Below are positions 20,149 through 28,749 of a stretch of DNA of 35,687 nt, piece by piece (positions within the stretch are counted from its first letter, which is position 1; the number at the start of each line of letters is the position of its first letter). The DNA lies in the IMG/VR virus record IMGVR_UViG_3300042896_000307, positions 1-35,687 of that record; one strand, 5' to 3'. The notes beneath the pieces are model-generated. The model saw only the letters and a program-made list of their open reading frames with translations. It made no database searches and was not told the DNA's origin. A program made the translations under genes and the position numbers. The DNA is from a virus.

Positions 20149-21455
20149 TAGTTGACTTACAAGCCAACCCAAAACAATACGAATTCTATGTGCAAGCTAT
20201 GGCCGCTGCGCAAGGAGTAACCGAGAAGCGAAACCTATTGTATGGCGGTGCTATTCGAGGCGGTAAATCATTTATTTGCGCTACCATCTGCCTAAGACTG
20301 GCAACGATGTATCCAAATTCAAAGTGGCACGTTATCCGTTCCGATTTCCCTAAGTTAGTAAAGACCATCATACCGACCTTTGAAAAGATTATCGATGGGA
20401 TGCCACACTATCGATGGAGCCGCGATAAGTCAAACTACTTTGTGGAAAATACGAAAACCAAAGCTAAGATATTTTTTATGGCTGAGAATATTAGCCATGA
20501 CCCCGAGTTGAATGCTTTCTTAGGACTCGAAACCAACGGAATATACTTTGAGCAGATTGAGGAACTGAGCAAGAAGTTATGGAACATCGGCAGCTCACGC
20601 GTTGGCTCTTGGTATATTGACAAAATGCCAACACCTTTGATATTAGCCACGTTTAACCCGACTCAAACGTGGATTAAGGATGAGATACACATTCCGTATT
20701 TAAAAGGCGAGTTAGGGACAGAGTTTTACTATCAGTTAGCCATGCCGGATGATAACGCATTCGTAACCGAGGAGCAGCGTAAGGTGTGGTCACGTATGGA
20801 TGAGCGTTATCGGAGGCAGTTTATTGGTGGCGATTGGACCAACTTCGACATGGATGGCAATAGGTGGGCGTATGCTTACGATTCGACTAAGCACTTGAAG
20901 CCAGTTGAACTAAACAAACAACTGCCAATTATACTTAGCTTTGACTTTAACCGTAACCCGATTTGCTGCTCAGTGTTGCAAGTGATGCCCCCATCAACTA
21001 TACGCATTAAGGAAACGATTAAGTTAGCCAATAGCGACATCTACCAACTATGCGATGTGATTAAATCAAAGTATGGCAACGCACTTTACCAAGTAACTGG
21101 CGATGCATCAGGCAAATCATCAAGTGCATTAGTGCAAGATAACCTCAACTATTACGTTGTTATTCGCCAAAAGTTTAACCTAAGCAACAATCAAATGTTA
21201 GTGCCGAGCGTTAACCCATCGTTAGAAGACAATCGCATGTTAGTTAACTCACTTCTTGCGCGTGGCAATGTCGAACTTGACCCGATTGGAACAAAGGGAT
21301 TGCAATTCGATTTAGAAAACGTGGCGGTGTTGCCAGATGGAACGATAAAGAAAACAGACCGCAACGATCCAACACAACAGGCCGATGCATTAGATACATT
21401 TCGATATGCATGTAACACTTATTTAAAAAATTTTCTATATTTGCACAATGTTTAG
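20145..21455 (+). CDS. terL: Terminase large subunit
   Basis: A 436-residue packaging motor. Walker A 'GGAIRGGKS' (34-42), Walker B 'YFEQIEE' (134-140) and coupling motif 'LATFNP' (167-172) form the ATPase. The nuclease domain has D267 ('SFDFN'), D320 ('TGDASG') and D414/D417 ('QADALDTF') as likely metal ligands. It pumps DNA into the procapsid and cuts the concatemer. The start is GTG at 20145, overlapping the upstream stop; no better ATG precedes Walker A. The last 20 bp also hold the promoter and start of the glycosyltransferase gene, an unusual overlap. Confidence 0.92.
   Translation: MIVDLQANPKQYEFYVQAMAAAQGVTEKRNLLYGGAIRGGKSFICATICLRLATMYPNSKWHVIRSDFPKLVKTIIPTFEKIIDGMPHYRWSRDKSNYFVENTKTKAKIFFMAENISHDPELNAFLGLETNGIYFEQIEELSKKLWNIGSSRVGSWYIDKMPTPLILATFNPTQTWIKDEIHIPYLKGELGTEFYYQLAMPDDNAFVTEEQRKVWSRMDERYRRQFIGGDWTNFDMDGNRWAYAYDSTKHLKPVELNKQLPIILSFDFNRNPICCSVLQVMPPSTIRIKETIKLANSDIYQLCDVIKSKYGNALYQVTGDASGKSSSALVQDNLNYYVVIRQKFNLSNNQMLVPSVNPSLEDNRMLVNSLLARGNVELDPIGTKGLQFDLENVAVLPDGTIKKTDRNDPTQQADALDTFRYACNTYLKNFLYLHNV
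21436..21443 (+). promoter_or_regulatory. Promoter inside terL for the glycosyltransferase (TATATTTG)
   Basis: TATATTTG lies in the last codons of the terminase gene, with 4 bases (CACA) before the ATG at 21448. The -33 TTG is not clear. It predicts a leaderless mRNA for the glycosyltransferase. Confidence 0.65.
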
Positions 21456-22059
21456 CGTAATAATCCCAACAATGTGGAAATCTCCACGCATCACGAAGCT
21501 TGTTGAAGACCTATGCAACTGCGAATCCGTTGGGGAAGTCATCATTATTGATAATGCACCAGGAGAAGACCAACGATTGCCAAATAATGGTAAGATAGCA
21601 TTGCACTTAATGGCTGAAAACATTTACGTAAATCCCGCGTGGAATTACGGAGTTGAGCGTTCCCAATTTGAGAACATTGCAATTTGCAACGATGATGTAA
21701 ACTTTGACCCATCGTTTTTAAAGTTTTACGATGATGGCTCATTGCAATACTTAGGCGTTATCGGTATGGCCTTTGAAAACTACCAACTAAAAGCCGATGC
21801 TAACATCCATCTGAAAGCAATGAAACAACGCCCGTATGGATGGGGATGTTTGATGCTTATGAATAAATCAAAGTACGTTTCCATACCGGAAGACCTATTA
21901 ATCGCAAATGGCGATGACTGGTTAGCTCAAAACGCAACACCTTACGAGTTGCATGGCTTAAGTATTAAATCCGAGATTAGCACCACATCAAGAATGGAGG
22001 AGTTTGGAATGATTCAACATGATGATAACTTATTATTCTTAACTAAATATAAAAAGTAA
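21448..22059 (+). CDS. Glycosyltransferase, GT2-like
   Basis: A 203-residue GT-A-fold enzyme. The N-terminus 'FSVIIPTMW' and 'VIIIDNAPGE' are the nucleotide-sugar-binding strands of family 2, 'NDDV' (81-84) stands in place of the metal-binding DxD, and 'GDDW' (155-158) resembles the ED/DDW region near the acceptor site. It would transfer a sugar onto a protein, DNA or glycan. It overlaps terL by 8 bp, has its own promoter and is coupled to a SAM-dependent methyltransferase gene. The position inside virion genes suggests modification of virion proteins, but host surface change is also possible. Confidence 0.78.
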   Translation: MFSVIIPTMWKSPRITKLVEDLCNCESVGEVIIIDNAPGEDQRLPNNGKIALHLMAENIYVNPAWNYGVERSQFENIAICNDDVNFDPSFLKFYDDGSLQYLGVIGMAFENYQLKADANIHLKAMKQRPYGWGCLMLMNKSKYVSIPEDLLIANGDDWLAQNATPYELHGLSIKSEISTTSRMEEFGMIQHDDNLLFLTKYKK

Positions 22060-22592
22060 TGGCACACAGAGAACAAAGAGAATGGTGCGAGTTAATTAAA
22101 TACGCACACCCAGAGTTCTTTATCGGCACAAACGTGTTGGACATAGGCTCACTTGACATCAATGGCAACAATCGTTACTTATTCGAGCAATGCGACTACA
22201 CTGGTATTGATATCGGAGATGGCCCAAATGTTGACTTAGTAATCAAAGGGCACTTGCATAGGACAGACATAGACAACAATTACGATGTGGTTATTTCAAC
22301 AGAGTGCTTTGAACATGATGAATATTGGCAGCAAACATTAAAAAATGTCATCAATAACCTATTAAAAAAGGGCGGTTTGTTTTTGTTTAGTTGTGCGGCG
22401 CCAGGCAGACCCGAACATGGCACAAAGAAAACAAGCCCAAAGGATAGCCCATTCACAACCGATTATTACCGCAACCTATCTGAGGAGGACATTCGCAGCG
22501 TGTTGGATTGCGATAACATTTTTTCAAATTATAAATTCAAAACACGTAAAGAGTTCCCACAAGATTTGTATTTTTACGGAATAAAAAAATGA
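22059..22592 (+). CDS. Class I SAM-dependent methyltransferase
   Basis: A 177-residue Rossmann-fold methyltransferase. 'NVLDIGSLDINGNNRYLF' carries motif I (binding the methionine part of SAM), 'YTGIDIGDGPNVD' motif II with the acidic residue for the ribose, and 'YDVVISTECFEH' the motif IV region, as in the Methyltransf_11 group. It lacks the DNA methyltransferase signature, so the substrate is more likely a sugar, small molecule or protein. The ATG overlaps the glycosyltransferase stop (TAATG); the two enzymes may work in sequence, for example making an O-methylated sugar. It ends with ATGA overlap to a small gene. Confidence 0.8.
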   Translation: MAHREQREWCELIKYAHPEFFIGTNVLDIGSLDINGNNRYLFEQCDYTGIDIGDGPNVDLVIKGHLHRTDIDNNYDVVISTECFEHDEYWQQTLKNVINNLLKKGGLFLFSCAAPGRPEHGTKKTSPKDSPFTTDYYRNLSEEDIRSVLDCDNIFSNYKFKTRKEFPQDLYFYGIKK

Positions 22593-22660
22593 TTGACTTA
22601 CTAAACATAGCCATTGCGGTCATCCTTTGGTGGACACGTATGGCACAATATAAACGATAA
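22589..22660 (+). CDS. 23-residue membrane peptide
   Basis: A very short ORF whose ATG overlaps the methyltransferase stop (ATGA). It encodes a hydrophobic helix ('IDLLNIAIAVILWW') followed by a basic tail ending 'YKR', the plan of a tiny single-span membrane peptide. The next gene starts 1 bp after its stop, so it fills the only gap in a tightly coupled run. Support is from context and topology only; it may be a leader that couples translation of the next gene. Confidence 0.4.
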   Translation: MIDLLNIAIAVILWWTRMAQYKR

Positions 22661-22661
22661 C

Positions 22662-23021
22662 ATGAGCATACTTAACTGCCTAACAAGCTACACCCAAGAT
22701 GTAAGCGGCTGCGCTGAGTCATTAGAATTCAGTTCGCCCACATTCACAACCGATACTAACTACGTTATTAAGTTTACCTATTCAAACGGATGGGTGCTTA
22801 AAAAAGATGTAACAAGTGGAATATACGATGCAGTTATTGAAATGGCTAATAACGGATTCTGGAACATTGGAACAGGCATCGTTAAGGTTGAAATACTTAG
22901 CGGCTGCGATGTCACAACATTTCAAATTTGCGGGACAACTTATTCATCGATTACACTTAACTTCATAAACATAACGGAAGATGATACTATTGCCGCTATC
23001 CCTTGCCCTTGTCCTGAATAG
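22662..23021 (+). CDS. Hypothetical virion-associated protein
   Basis: A 119-residue protein. I place the start at the ATG at 22662 (MSILNCLTSY), 1 bp after the small peptide, not at an earlier start at 22614 that would lie inside it. The sequence alternates beta-branched and polar residues ('NYVIKFTYSNGWVLKKDV', 'IVKVEILSGCDVTTFQICG') and ends 'AAIPCPCPE', suggesting a small beta-sandwich with cysteines. No family recognised. It lies upstream of the tail assembly genes, and may be a minor structural protein. Confidence 0.6.
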   Translation: MSILNCLTSYTQDVSGCAESLEFSSPTFTTDTNYVIKFTYSNGWVLKKDVTSGIYDAVIEMANNGFWNIGTGIVKVEILSGCDVTTFQICGTTYSSITLNFINITEDDTIAAIPCPCPE

Positions 23022-23271
23022 CTTAGCGTGTTTAGGTGTTCACTGCCTAACGCGTGAGGGTATGTTATTCGAGCAGGCTGCAAACTTTATTCGCCATTAC
23101 GTTGGCGAGTTTTGGAGCAAACCATTGTTCGATTGCCCACCTTGCATGGCATCAGTTTGGGGTTTAATAGGTTGGTTATATTTTGTAACCGACTTACACT
23201 TTATCCCTTACTTACTAATCCTTTGTGGCCTTAACGCTTTGACATCTAAAATGTATTACCATGGAGATTGA
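22981..23271 (+). CDS. Membrane protein, DUF1360-like
   Basis: A 96-residue protein with an N-terminal membrane segment ('LLPLSLALVLNSLACLGV'), a middle part with 'FDCPPCMASVWGLIGWLYF', and a third hydrophobic stretch ('IPYLLILCGLNAL'). The motif C-x-x-C-x4-W-G within a membrane helix resembles DUF1360 proteins, whose role is unknown. It overlaps the previous gene by 41 bp and the next by 11 bp. A membrane protein between modification enzymes and tail genes might alter the host envelope, for example superinfection exclusion; this is speculative. Confidence 0.65.
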   Translation: MILLPLSLALVLNSLACLGVHCLTREGMLFEQAANFIRHYVGEFWSKPLFDCPPCMASVWGLIGWLYFVTDLHFIPYLLILCGLNALTSKMYYHGD

Positions 23272-23461
23272 AGATGCACATAAGTTTCTGTTATCACTCG
23301 GCTATACCTATACCGGTCAAACGTGTGGTTGTGGAGGTAGTGCTAAGAAACGCACGTATAATAAAGTAGACAATAAAATAATAATTAACTTAAGAACTAA
23401 ACACTATACCCATAACAATGAACTTCCGAAACATATTCAAGAGCTCGCCACCAGTTTATAA
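23261..23461 (+). CDS. Small Cys-Gly motif protein
   Basis: A 66-residue basic protein with 'GYTYTGQTCGCGGSAKKRT' in the N-terminal half, followed by a Lys/Asn-rich beta-like region and a helical end. The CGCGG motif recurs in related small proteins of gut and environmental phages of this type, without known function. It overlaps both neighbours (11 bp upstream, 44 bp downstream), so it is well packed into the tail-assembly run. The tiny peptide at 33509 has a similar GCKGCGG motif. Confidence 0.6.
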   Translation: MEIEDAHKFLLSLGYTYTGQTCGCGGSAKKRTYNKVDNKIIINLRTKHYTHNNELPKHIQELATSL

Positions 23462-24008
23462 ATCCGAATTCCCGCTTGAATTTGCGTTTAAGTGTGGCAA
23501 TGTTGACTACTTTGAGTTTGTCGATAAAAACAACCTACCTTACGAACGTGGCCTTGAAGCGTTAACATTCTACCAAGAAATGCAGAACGGTGTAACAAAC
23601 GATTACATCAAGAACTATAACGCTGCCATGAGCAAATTGTTATCCGATCCAAAGAAAATAAACCTCAACGAGATAATCAAACTTCAAATGCGATTCGAGG
23701 AACGTTGTAACTTCATTATAAGCAAGGATATTATTTATAAGGTGGCTTCGGTTGCGTTTGTGGATAAAAGCGAGCCATTGACACGCTATGACTTCAAGGC
23801 CAACGAAAAGAAGATAAAGAACTGGAAAGAGAATGCAGGCGATAGTTTTTTTTTGTCAATGCCAATAAAGAAATTAGTGCCGTTTTTAGCGAAGTCAGGC
23901 GACACTTCCCTGACGTATTTGGCGATAGTGGAAAAGGTAGAACAGATTCAACAGGATATTCTTTCGTTACAGATATTAGAGAAGGAATTGCGAGCCGAGA
24001 AAGATTAA
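23418..24008 (+). CDS. Tail assembly chaperone, 0-frame product (gpG-like)
   Basis: A 196-residue protein directly upstream of the tape measure gene, where siphoviruses encode the tail assembly chaperone that coats the tape measure while the tube grows around it. The first 145 residues precede a T9 run (23846..23854); translation that stays in frame continues with 'LSMPIKKLVPFLAKSGD' and ends in a helical 'LQILEKELRAEKD'. Ribosomes slipping -1 at the T run make the longer product described separately. Sequence similarity to lambda gpG cannot be judged by eye; the call rests on position, size and the frameshift. Confidence 0.8.
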   Translation: MNFRNIFKSSPPVYKSEFPLEFAFKCGNVDYFEFVDKNNLPYERGLEALTFYQEMQNGVTNDYIKNYNAAMSKLLSDPKKINLNEIIKLQMRFEERCNFIISKDIIYKVASVAFVDKSEPLTRYDFKANEKKIKNWKENAGDSFFLSMPIKKLVPFLAKSGDTSLTYLAIVEKVEQIQQDILSLQILEKELRAEKD

Positions 24009-24127
24009 AGATTACCGTATTAAAATATTTACCCGCGAATTATCAAATAAATTTACTAAATTTGTGGGATTTCTTTTTCTTTGCTAACGAAGCAAAGAAG
24101 CCACAACCTAAACCGCCCAAAAAGTAA
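23852..24127 (+). CDS. Tail assembly chaperone -1 frameshift extension (gpGT-like)
   Basis: From the T9 run the -1 frame is open for 90 codons after the slip codon and stops at 24125..24127. The 0-frame codons at the run are agT-TTT-TTT-TTG, giving the heptamer T-TTT-TTT. The extension begins 'VNANKEISAVFSEVRRHF', includes 'TGYSFVTDIREGIASRERL' and ends with a Pro/Lys-rich tail ('PQPKPPKK'). It has no ATG of its own and ends 6 bp before the tape measure start. The fused product would be about 236 residues. This mirrors the lambda G/GT arrangement, in which a few percent of ribosomes slip and the extension recruits tail-tube protein. Confidence 0.82.
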   Translation, partial: FVNANKEISAVFSEVRRHFPDVFGDSGKGRTDSTGYSFVTDIREGIASRERLKITVLKYLPANYQINLLNLWDFFFFANEAKKPQPKPPKK

Positions 24128-24133
24128 AGGCAG

Positions 24134-26524
24134 TTGGAAAACGTAATAATAAAGTTTGTTGCCGACACATCAGGACTTGAACCTGCAATAAAGCAACTTG
24201 AGTTACTTGGCAAAATTAGCAAAGATGATGCTGCGGCATTTGCTCAGGTCAACAATGAGCAAAAAGAATTTATCCAAAACTTAAATAAATCCACCACCGA
24301 AATGGGCAAGTTGTCCAACGAGGTCGATGGGCTTATGGCTGAGATTCAAGCGGGTGTGATGGAGGGATTCGCAGACCATTTGGCTGAGGTAACTACTGAA
24401 AGCAAGAAAGCGGGTACTGGTTTCAAGTCAATGAAAGCCGAACTTAAAGAACTTAAAGCACAAATTGCAAGCGGGTCATTAGGCGAAAAGGAATTGAAAG
24501 AGGCCACAAAACGCGCGGCTGAGTTAACCGATGAACTTGGAGATGTAAACGATAAGGTAAAGGCCTTAGCAAGCGACACAAAGCGCATTGATGCGGTTGT
24601 GACTGCGTTTAAAGGTGTAGCGGCAGCGGCTTCTGTTGCTGCGGGTGCTGCGGCATTGTTTGGTGGCGAGAATGAGAAGTTAACTAAAACATTAGCGCAA
24701 GCCCAAGGCGCAATGGCATTGTTGCAAGGTGTTCAAGAGTTGGCAAACATAGCCACAACTGAGGGTGCGTTGAGAACGTATGTGTTGGAGGGTGCACAAA
24801 AAGCGGCAGCGGTTAGCGCGAGGGTAATGGGTACAAGTATAGCGGCATCGACTGCAATGGCAACTGCTGGAGTTAGCTTGTTAGTTGTTGGTTTGGTTGC
24901 TCTTGTATCGTATCTTAATGAGCAAGCAGATGATGGTGTAGAAAACTTTAATAAAAAAATAGCTGAAATAGGTCAAGATGAGGGCAGCCTTGCAGTTACA
25001 AAAACAAGAATTGAGTTACTAAGAAAAGGATTAAGTGATGAAACAAAAATGCGTTTAGATGCTTCAAATGCAAGGTATAAATCTCAAATGCAGTTTGAAA
25101 GAGAAATGCGTAAAGATATAAAAACACTTGATGATGAATTTAATGCATTAGAGATTGAAGATAAAATTTTAACACGAACAACTTATGAAAAAGAACGTTT
25201 AAGAATATATAACCAATATCTTAAAGATTTTAAACTTGCCGAAAAAGTTTATAATGATGACATAGCAGAAATTAATAAGGCTGCTGCTGCGGCTAAATTA
25301 AAAAATGAAAAAAGTACAAGTAAGGCAGTTGTAAAAAATAAAAAAGAGGAAGTAGATAACACACTTAAAGAAGAAGAACGCAGATTGCGTGAAGAAATAG
25401 CTGCTTATCAAATAGCGTTGGAAGTTTCAACATCAATTACTGACCAAGCATTTTACTTTAAAAAAATAACTGAATTAAAAAAAGACCAAGTAAGGTTAAC
25501 ACAAGATTCAGCGGCAGAACAAGAAAAATTAACAGATAGCGAATTGATATTAAAGTTACAATCATTCGACAAAGAATATGATGCATATGTTAGAATGTTA
25601 GTTGATAAAAAATACGCTCAAGATGATTATTATGATGCCGATTTAGAAGCGTGGGCAGCGGCAGAACAAGCCAAATTAGATGCAGCAAAAAAGAATGCAG
25701 AAGATAAAGCCGCGTTTGAAAAAGAAAAAATTAAGGAATACACTAAGTTAGCATTTGATTCAGCGCAAGTAGTTTCCGACACCATCTTTACAATTAACAA
25801 ACAAAACAGAGATGCCGAAACTAACGATATATTAGAATCACTTAGTCAACGCAAAGATGCAGAGTTGGCAAATAAAGAGTTAACCGATGCACAACGATTA
25901 CAGATTGAGGAACGCTATCAACGACAAGAAGCCGAAGTAAAAACACGCGCGTGGGAAGCACAGAAACAAGCATCAATAGCACAAGCTATAATTAATGGAG
26001 CATTAGCAATCGGTAACATTCTTGCAACAGTTCCAGGCGGCCCGTTAAATCCCGCAACAATAGCATCATTAGCATTGGCCACAATCACAACCGCAGCACA
26101 AGTCGCAGTAATATCAAACACTCAACCGCCAAAGTTTGCCGATGGTGGTATGGTAGGAGGTCAACTGCATTCAAGTGGTGGCACTTTAATCGAGGCCGAG
26201 AGAGGCGAATACGTAATCAACAGACAATCTACTTCCGATTATTTGCCATCATTAAAGGTGCTCAATAGTGGCGAGGTTGAGCCTACATTTGCAAACAATA
26301 TCCTAACTGCATTAGCAAACGGGACATTTGACCTTGCAGCACAATTTCAAACCAAACAAAGTGCAAGTAATGATGGCATAAACTACGATAAGTTAGACCG
26401 AATAATGGCCAAGCACAAATCGAATCTTAATGTGAATATTGATGAGCAAGGGTTGACAACTTTTTTATTGAAAGAAAATAGCCGCGTAGAATTTCGTAAC
26501 AAAAAAATGAGATACAAAGCATGA
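24134..26524 (+). CDS. Tape measure protein
   Basis: A 796-residue protein that sets tail length and is ejected with the DNA. It begins at a TTG codon with AAAGG 4-5 bp upstream; 'ENVIIKFVADTSGLEPAI' is the usual start of siphovirus tape measures and no ATG lies between the stop of the frameshift product and this point. Long charged coiled-coil regions flank hydrophobic stretches ('VAAAASVAAGAAALF' near 165-180 and 'AGVSLLVVGLVALVSYL' near 245-260). The C-terminal part has 'FADGGMVGGQLHSSGG', a Gly-rich pattern typical of tape measures. The length predicts a tail of about 120 nm at 1.5 Å per residue. Confidence 0.92.
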   Translation: MENVIIKFVADTSGLEPAIKQLELLGKISKDDAAAFAQVNNEQKEFIQNLNKSTTEMGKLSNEVDGLMAEIQAGVMEGFADHLAEVTTESKKAGTGFKSMKAELKELKAQIASGSLGEKELKEATKRAAELTDELGDVNDKVKALASDTKRIDAVVTAFKGVAAAASVAAGAAALFGGENEKLTKTLAQAQGAMALLQGVQELANIATTEGALRTYVLEGAQKAAAVSARVMGTSIAASTAMATAGVSLLVVGLVALVSYLNEQADDGVENFNKKIAEIGQDEGSLAVTKTRIELLRKGLSDETKMRLDASNARYKSQMQFEREMRKDIKTLDDEFNALEIEDKILTRTTYEKERLRIYNQYLKDFKLAEKVYNDDIAEINKAAAAAKLKNEKSTSKAVVKNKKEEVDNTLKEEERRLREEIAAYQIALEVSTSITDQAFYFKKITELKKDQVRLTQDSAAEQEKLTDSELILKLQSFDKEYDAYVRMLVDKKYAQDDYYDADLEAWAAAEQAKLDAAKKNAEDKAAFEKEKIKEYTKLAFDSAQVVSDTIFTINKQNRDAETNDILESLSQRKDAELANKELTDAQRLQIEERYQRQEAEVKTRAWEAQKQASIAQAIINGALAIGNILATVPGGPLNPATIASLALATITTAAQVAVISNTQPPKFADGGMVGGQLHSSGGTLIEAERGEYVINRQSTSDYLPSLKVLNSGEVEPTFANNILTALANGTFDLAAQFQTKQSASNDGINYDKLDRIMAKHKSNLNVNIDEQGLTTFLLKENSRVEFRNKKMRYKA

Positions 26525-28749
26525 ATTGGAAGTTTACATTAATAGACAGTTCAAGTGTTAGCACCGTTGTTGAGCCGCCAGTTGGTTGGAATGGCATCGG
26601 TGGAAACTTAACGCGAAACATCATACATCATGGCATCAACATAAACATCTCAACCGATTCATTCGAGTGGGTTGGCGAGGCTTACGATTTGCTTTATGCC
26701 GAATACTTAACCAATGGGGCTAATGGTCAATATCAAGTGCAAATCGATTACGAATGTGCTGAGGGCGATGGATATACAAACTACTTTATAGGAGCATTTG
26801 ACTTCAATACGTTTGAGCGACAATGTTCTGACTATTGCTTTATTAAAATATCAGTAACCGCATCTAAATGCACCGATGTTTTTATGAGTCGAATGGGTCA
26901 AGATGTGGACATTGAAGCGGTAACTAACTTTGATGGGGAGGCGATTAGCCCAATGAGTTACACTACCTTGAATATTGAGGGGCAAAGTATATTATTACAA
27001 AATAAAGCAAACAATTTAGATAGTGAAACATTTAATGAAACCGCAACTGATTTAAGTGGATTAACTGGTAATAGAAATTATGACATTCCATTATTTTTGC
27101 CTAACACACCATTAGCAGAAATGGGCAATGATGTAAGCGGTTCTCCTGCTTGGAATGTTAACAATGTTTCTCCCGTAATAGTTGCAAAAAACGGAGCTTT
27201 AGATAATATAGTTTTTCCTTTAGCAGATGGCGAAAGTGATTTTGAAAACTACTTTCAATTTATGTATCTTTATGAGCCTGGTAATAATGATTGTGTAAAC
27301 GATTTATCTATTGAGTGGGTTGCAAAAGGAACATTTGAAATTACACCAAATTACAACGGGAATGCAACAATAATATTAAGGGCTAACAAACGCAATCCAA
27401 TTACAAACTCTGATTTTGATGACTTAGGGACTGTTACTATTGCGACAACTGCAACCCTTACAAATGGAGTAACTTTATCAATTCCATTTGATGAAACATT
27501 TATAGGCACAACACCACAACCTTTGCCGAATAGTTACATTTCTTTTGTTTGGCATATTACAATTTTTAAATCATCAGCAAGCGCAGTAGATACAACTAAT
27601 TTTGTTGTTGCTTATGATACATTGACAAATTTCTACATGTATTCAGATAGTGCTTGCCCTCCATCTGTTACGCGCTCAGTTCCATTGCCTGACCTTTTAG
27701 AGTTCTTACCGACTGCATACATGGACACAGATTGTCCATTGTTGGAGGTTGAAGCCGAGTTAAGGGATTGTTTAGATAGATATTCAATAACTAAAGGTTC
27801 ATTCATTCGTCAGGTAACCGAGCCAAGTGTGCCTAAATTATTTACATCATACGAATATTTATTTGAGCAATGTAGGAAGATATTTAACATCGGTTGGGGG
27901 TTTGACAATAACGAAACCGAATTAAAGATTGCGCGCATTGAACATTTTTACAAGTCAACAATAGTTGCCGATGTTGGATTGGTAGACAAAGCTATATTCA
28001 CAACTGCCCAAGATTTGATTTATGGCACGATTAACGTAGGCTATAACAAGTGGGAAGCAGAGGAGTATAACGGGCTTGATGAGATGAATACTGAAAGGCA
28101 GTATCGCAGAAACATCGACTCAAACCCAAGCGAGTTGGACCTAATGGCCGACATAATAAGCGCAGGATATACGATTGAAGTAACACGTAGGAAAAACCAA
28201 GCGAGAACGGGAACAAGTGATTGGCGTTATGATGATGACTTGTTTATTGTTAACGCTAATGTTGTAGAGGGCAACTTATACGCAATAAGAGGCATCGACA
28301 ACGGAGCTGCAAACATATATTCGCCATCAACACGAATGAACTACGTGCTAACACCAGTGCGTAACTTGCTGAGGTGGTTTAAGTCAATATGTGCTGCCAC
28401 ACCAATAACCGCAAACGAGTCGCAAATATTTACAAGCGGCACTGGTAACTACATTGCAACGGGCGAAATGACTGCAACATGCCAAATCGAAAACCAACCG
28501 ATTACTGAAAACGCAACGATAAGCACCGCGATAATGGGCGATGTTTACTATGAAACACCAATTTGGAAAACAGAATATGTGACCTTTACTGCACCGTTTT
28601 CGATGGCAAACTTTGAGGATGTGAAAGTAAATCCTTATGGTGCGATACGTTTCAGATGTTCCGACACTTACTATACTGGCAACATTGTCGAAATCAACCA
28701 CGATCCAAATGAGGGCTTAGCAGAATTTAAACTATTAATAAGAAGATAA
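26521..28749 (+). CDS. Large tail tip / baseplate protein
   Basis: A 742-residue protein whose ATG overlaps the tape measure stop (ATGA). Genes after the tape measure usually encode the distal tail and baseplate hub proteins, and this one is large enough to hold both. The first ~150 residues ('WKFTLIDSSSVSTVVEPPVG', 'FEWVGEAYDLLYAEYL') may be a distal-tail-like domain; the middle is Asn/Thr-rich and beta-structured with many cysteines; the C-terminal 250 residues ('YGTINVGYNKWEAEEYNG') look like a hub. I did not identify a hydrolase motif. The next gene overlaps by one base. Confidence 0.7.
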   Translation: MNWKFTLIDSSSVSTVVEPPVGWNGIGGNLTRNIIHHGININISTDSFEWVGEAYDLLYAEYLTNGANGQYQVQIDYECAEGDGYTNYFIGAFDFNTFERQCSDYCFIKISVTASKCTDVFMSRMGQDVDIEAVTNFDGEAISPMSYTTLNIEGQSILLQNKANNLDSETFNETATDLSGLTGNRNYDIPLFLPNTPLAEMGNDVSGSPAWNVNNVSPVIVAKNGALDNIVFPLADGESDFENYFQFMYLYEPGNNDCVNDLSIEWVAKGTFEITPNYNGNATIILRANKRNPITNSDFDDLGTVTIATTATLTNGVTLSIPFDETFIGTTPQPLPNSYISFVWHITIFKSSASAVDTTNFVVAYDTLTNFYMYSDSACPPSVTRSVPLPDLLEFLPTAYMDTDCPLLEVEAELRDCLDRYSITKGSFIRQVTEPSVPKLFTSYEYLFEQCRKIFNIGWGFDNNETELKIARIEHFYKSTIVADVGLVDKAIFTTAQDLIYGTINVGYNKWEAEEYNGLDEMNTERQYRRNIDSNPSELDLMADIISAGYTIEVTRRKNQARTGTSDWRYDDDLFIVNANVVEGNLYAIRGIDNGAANIYSPSTRMNYVLTPVRNLLRWFKSICAATPITANESQIFTSGTGNYIATGEMTATCQIENQPITENATISTAIMGDVYYETPIWKTEYVTFTAPFSMANFEDVKVNPYGAIRFRCSDTYYTGNIVEINHDPNEGLAEFKLLIRR

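Noticed and set aside
24057-24064. TAAATTTG box inside the frameshift extension, 70 bp before the tape measure
   Set aside because: It matches the -7 consensus but has no TTG at the right distance and lies in coding sequence; likely chance, and the late operon probably reads through.
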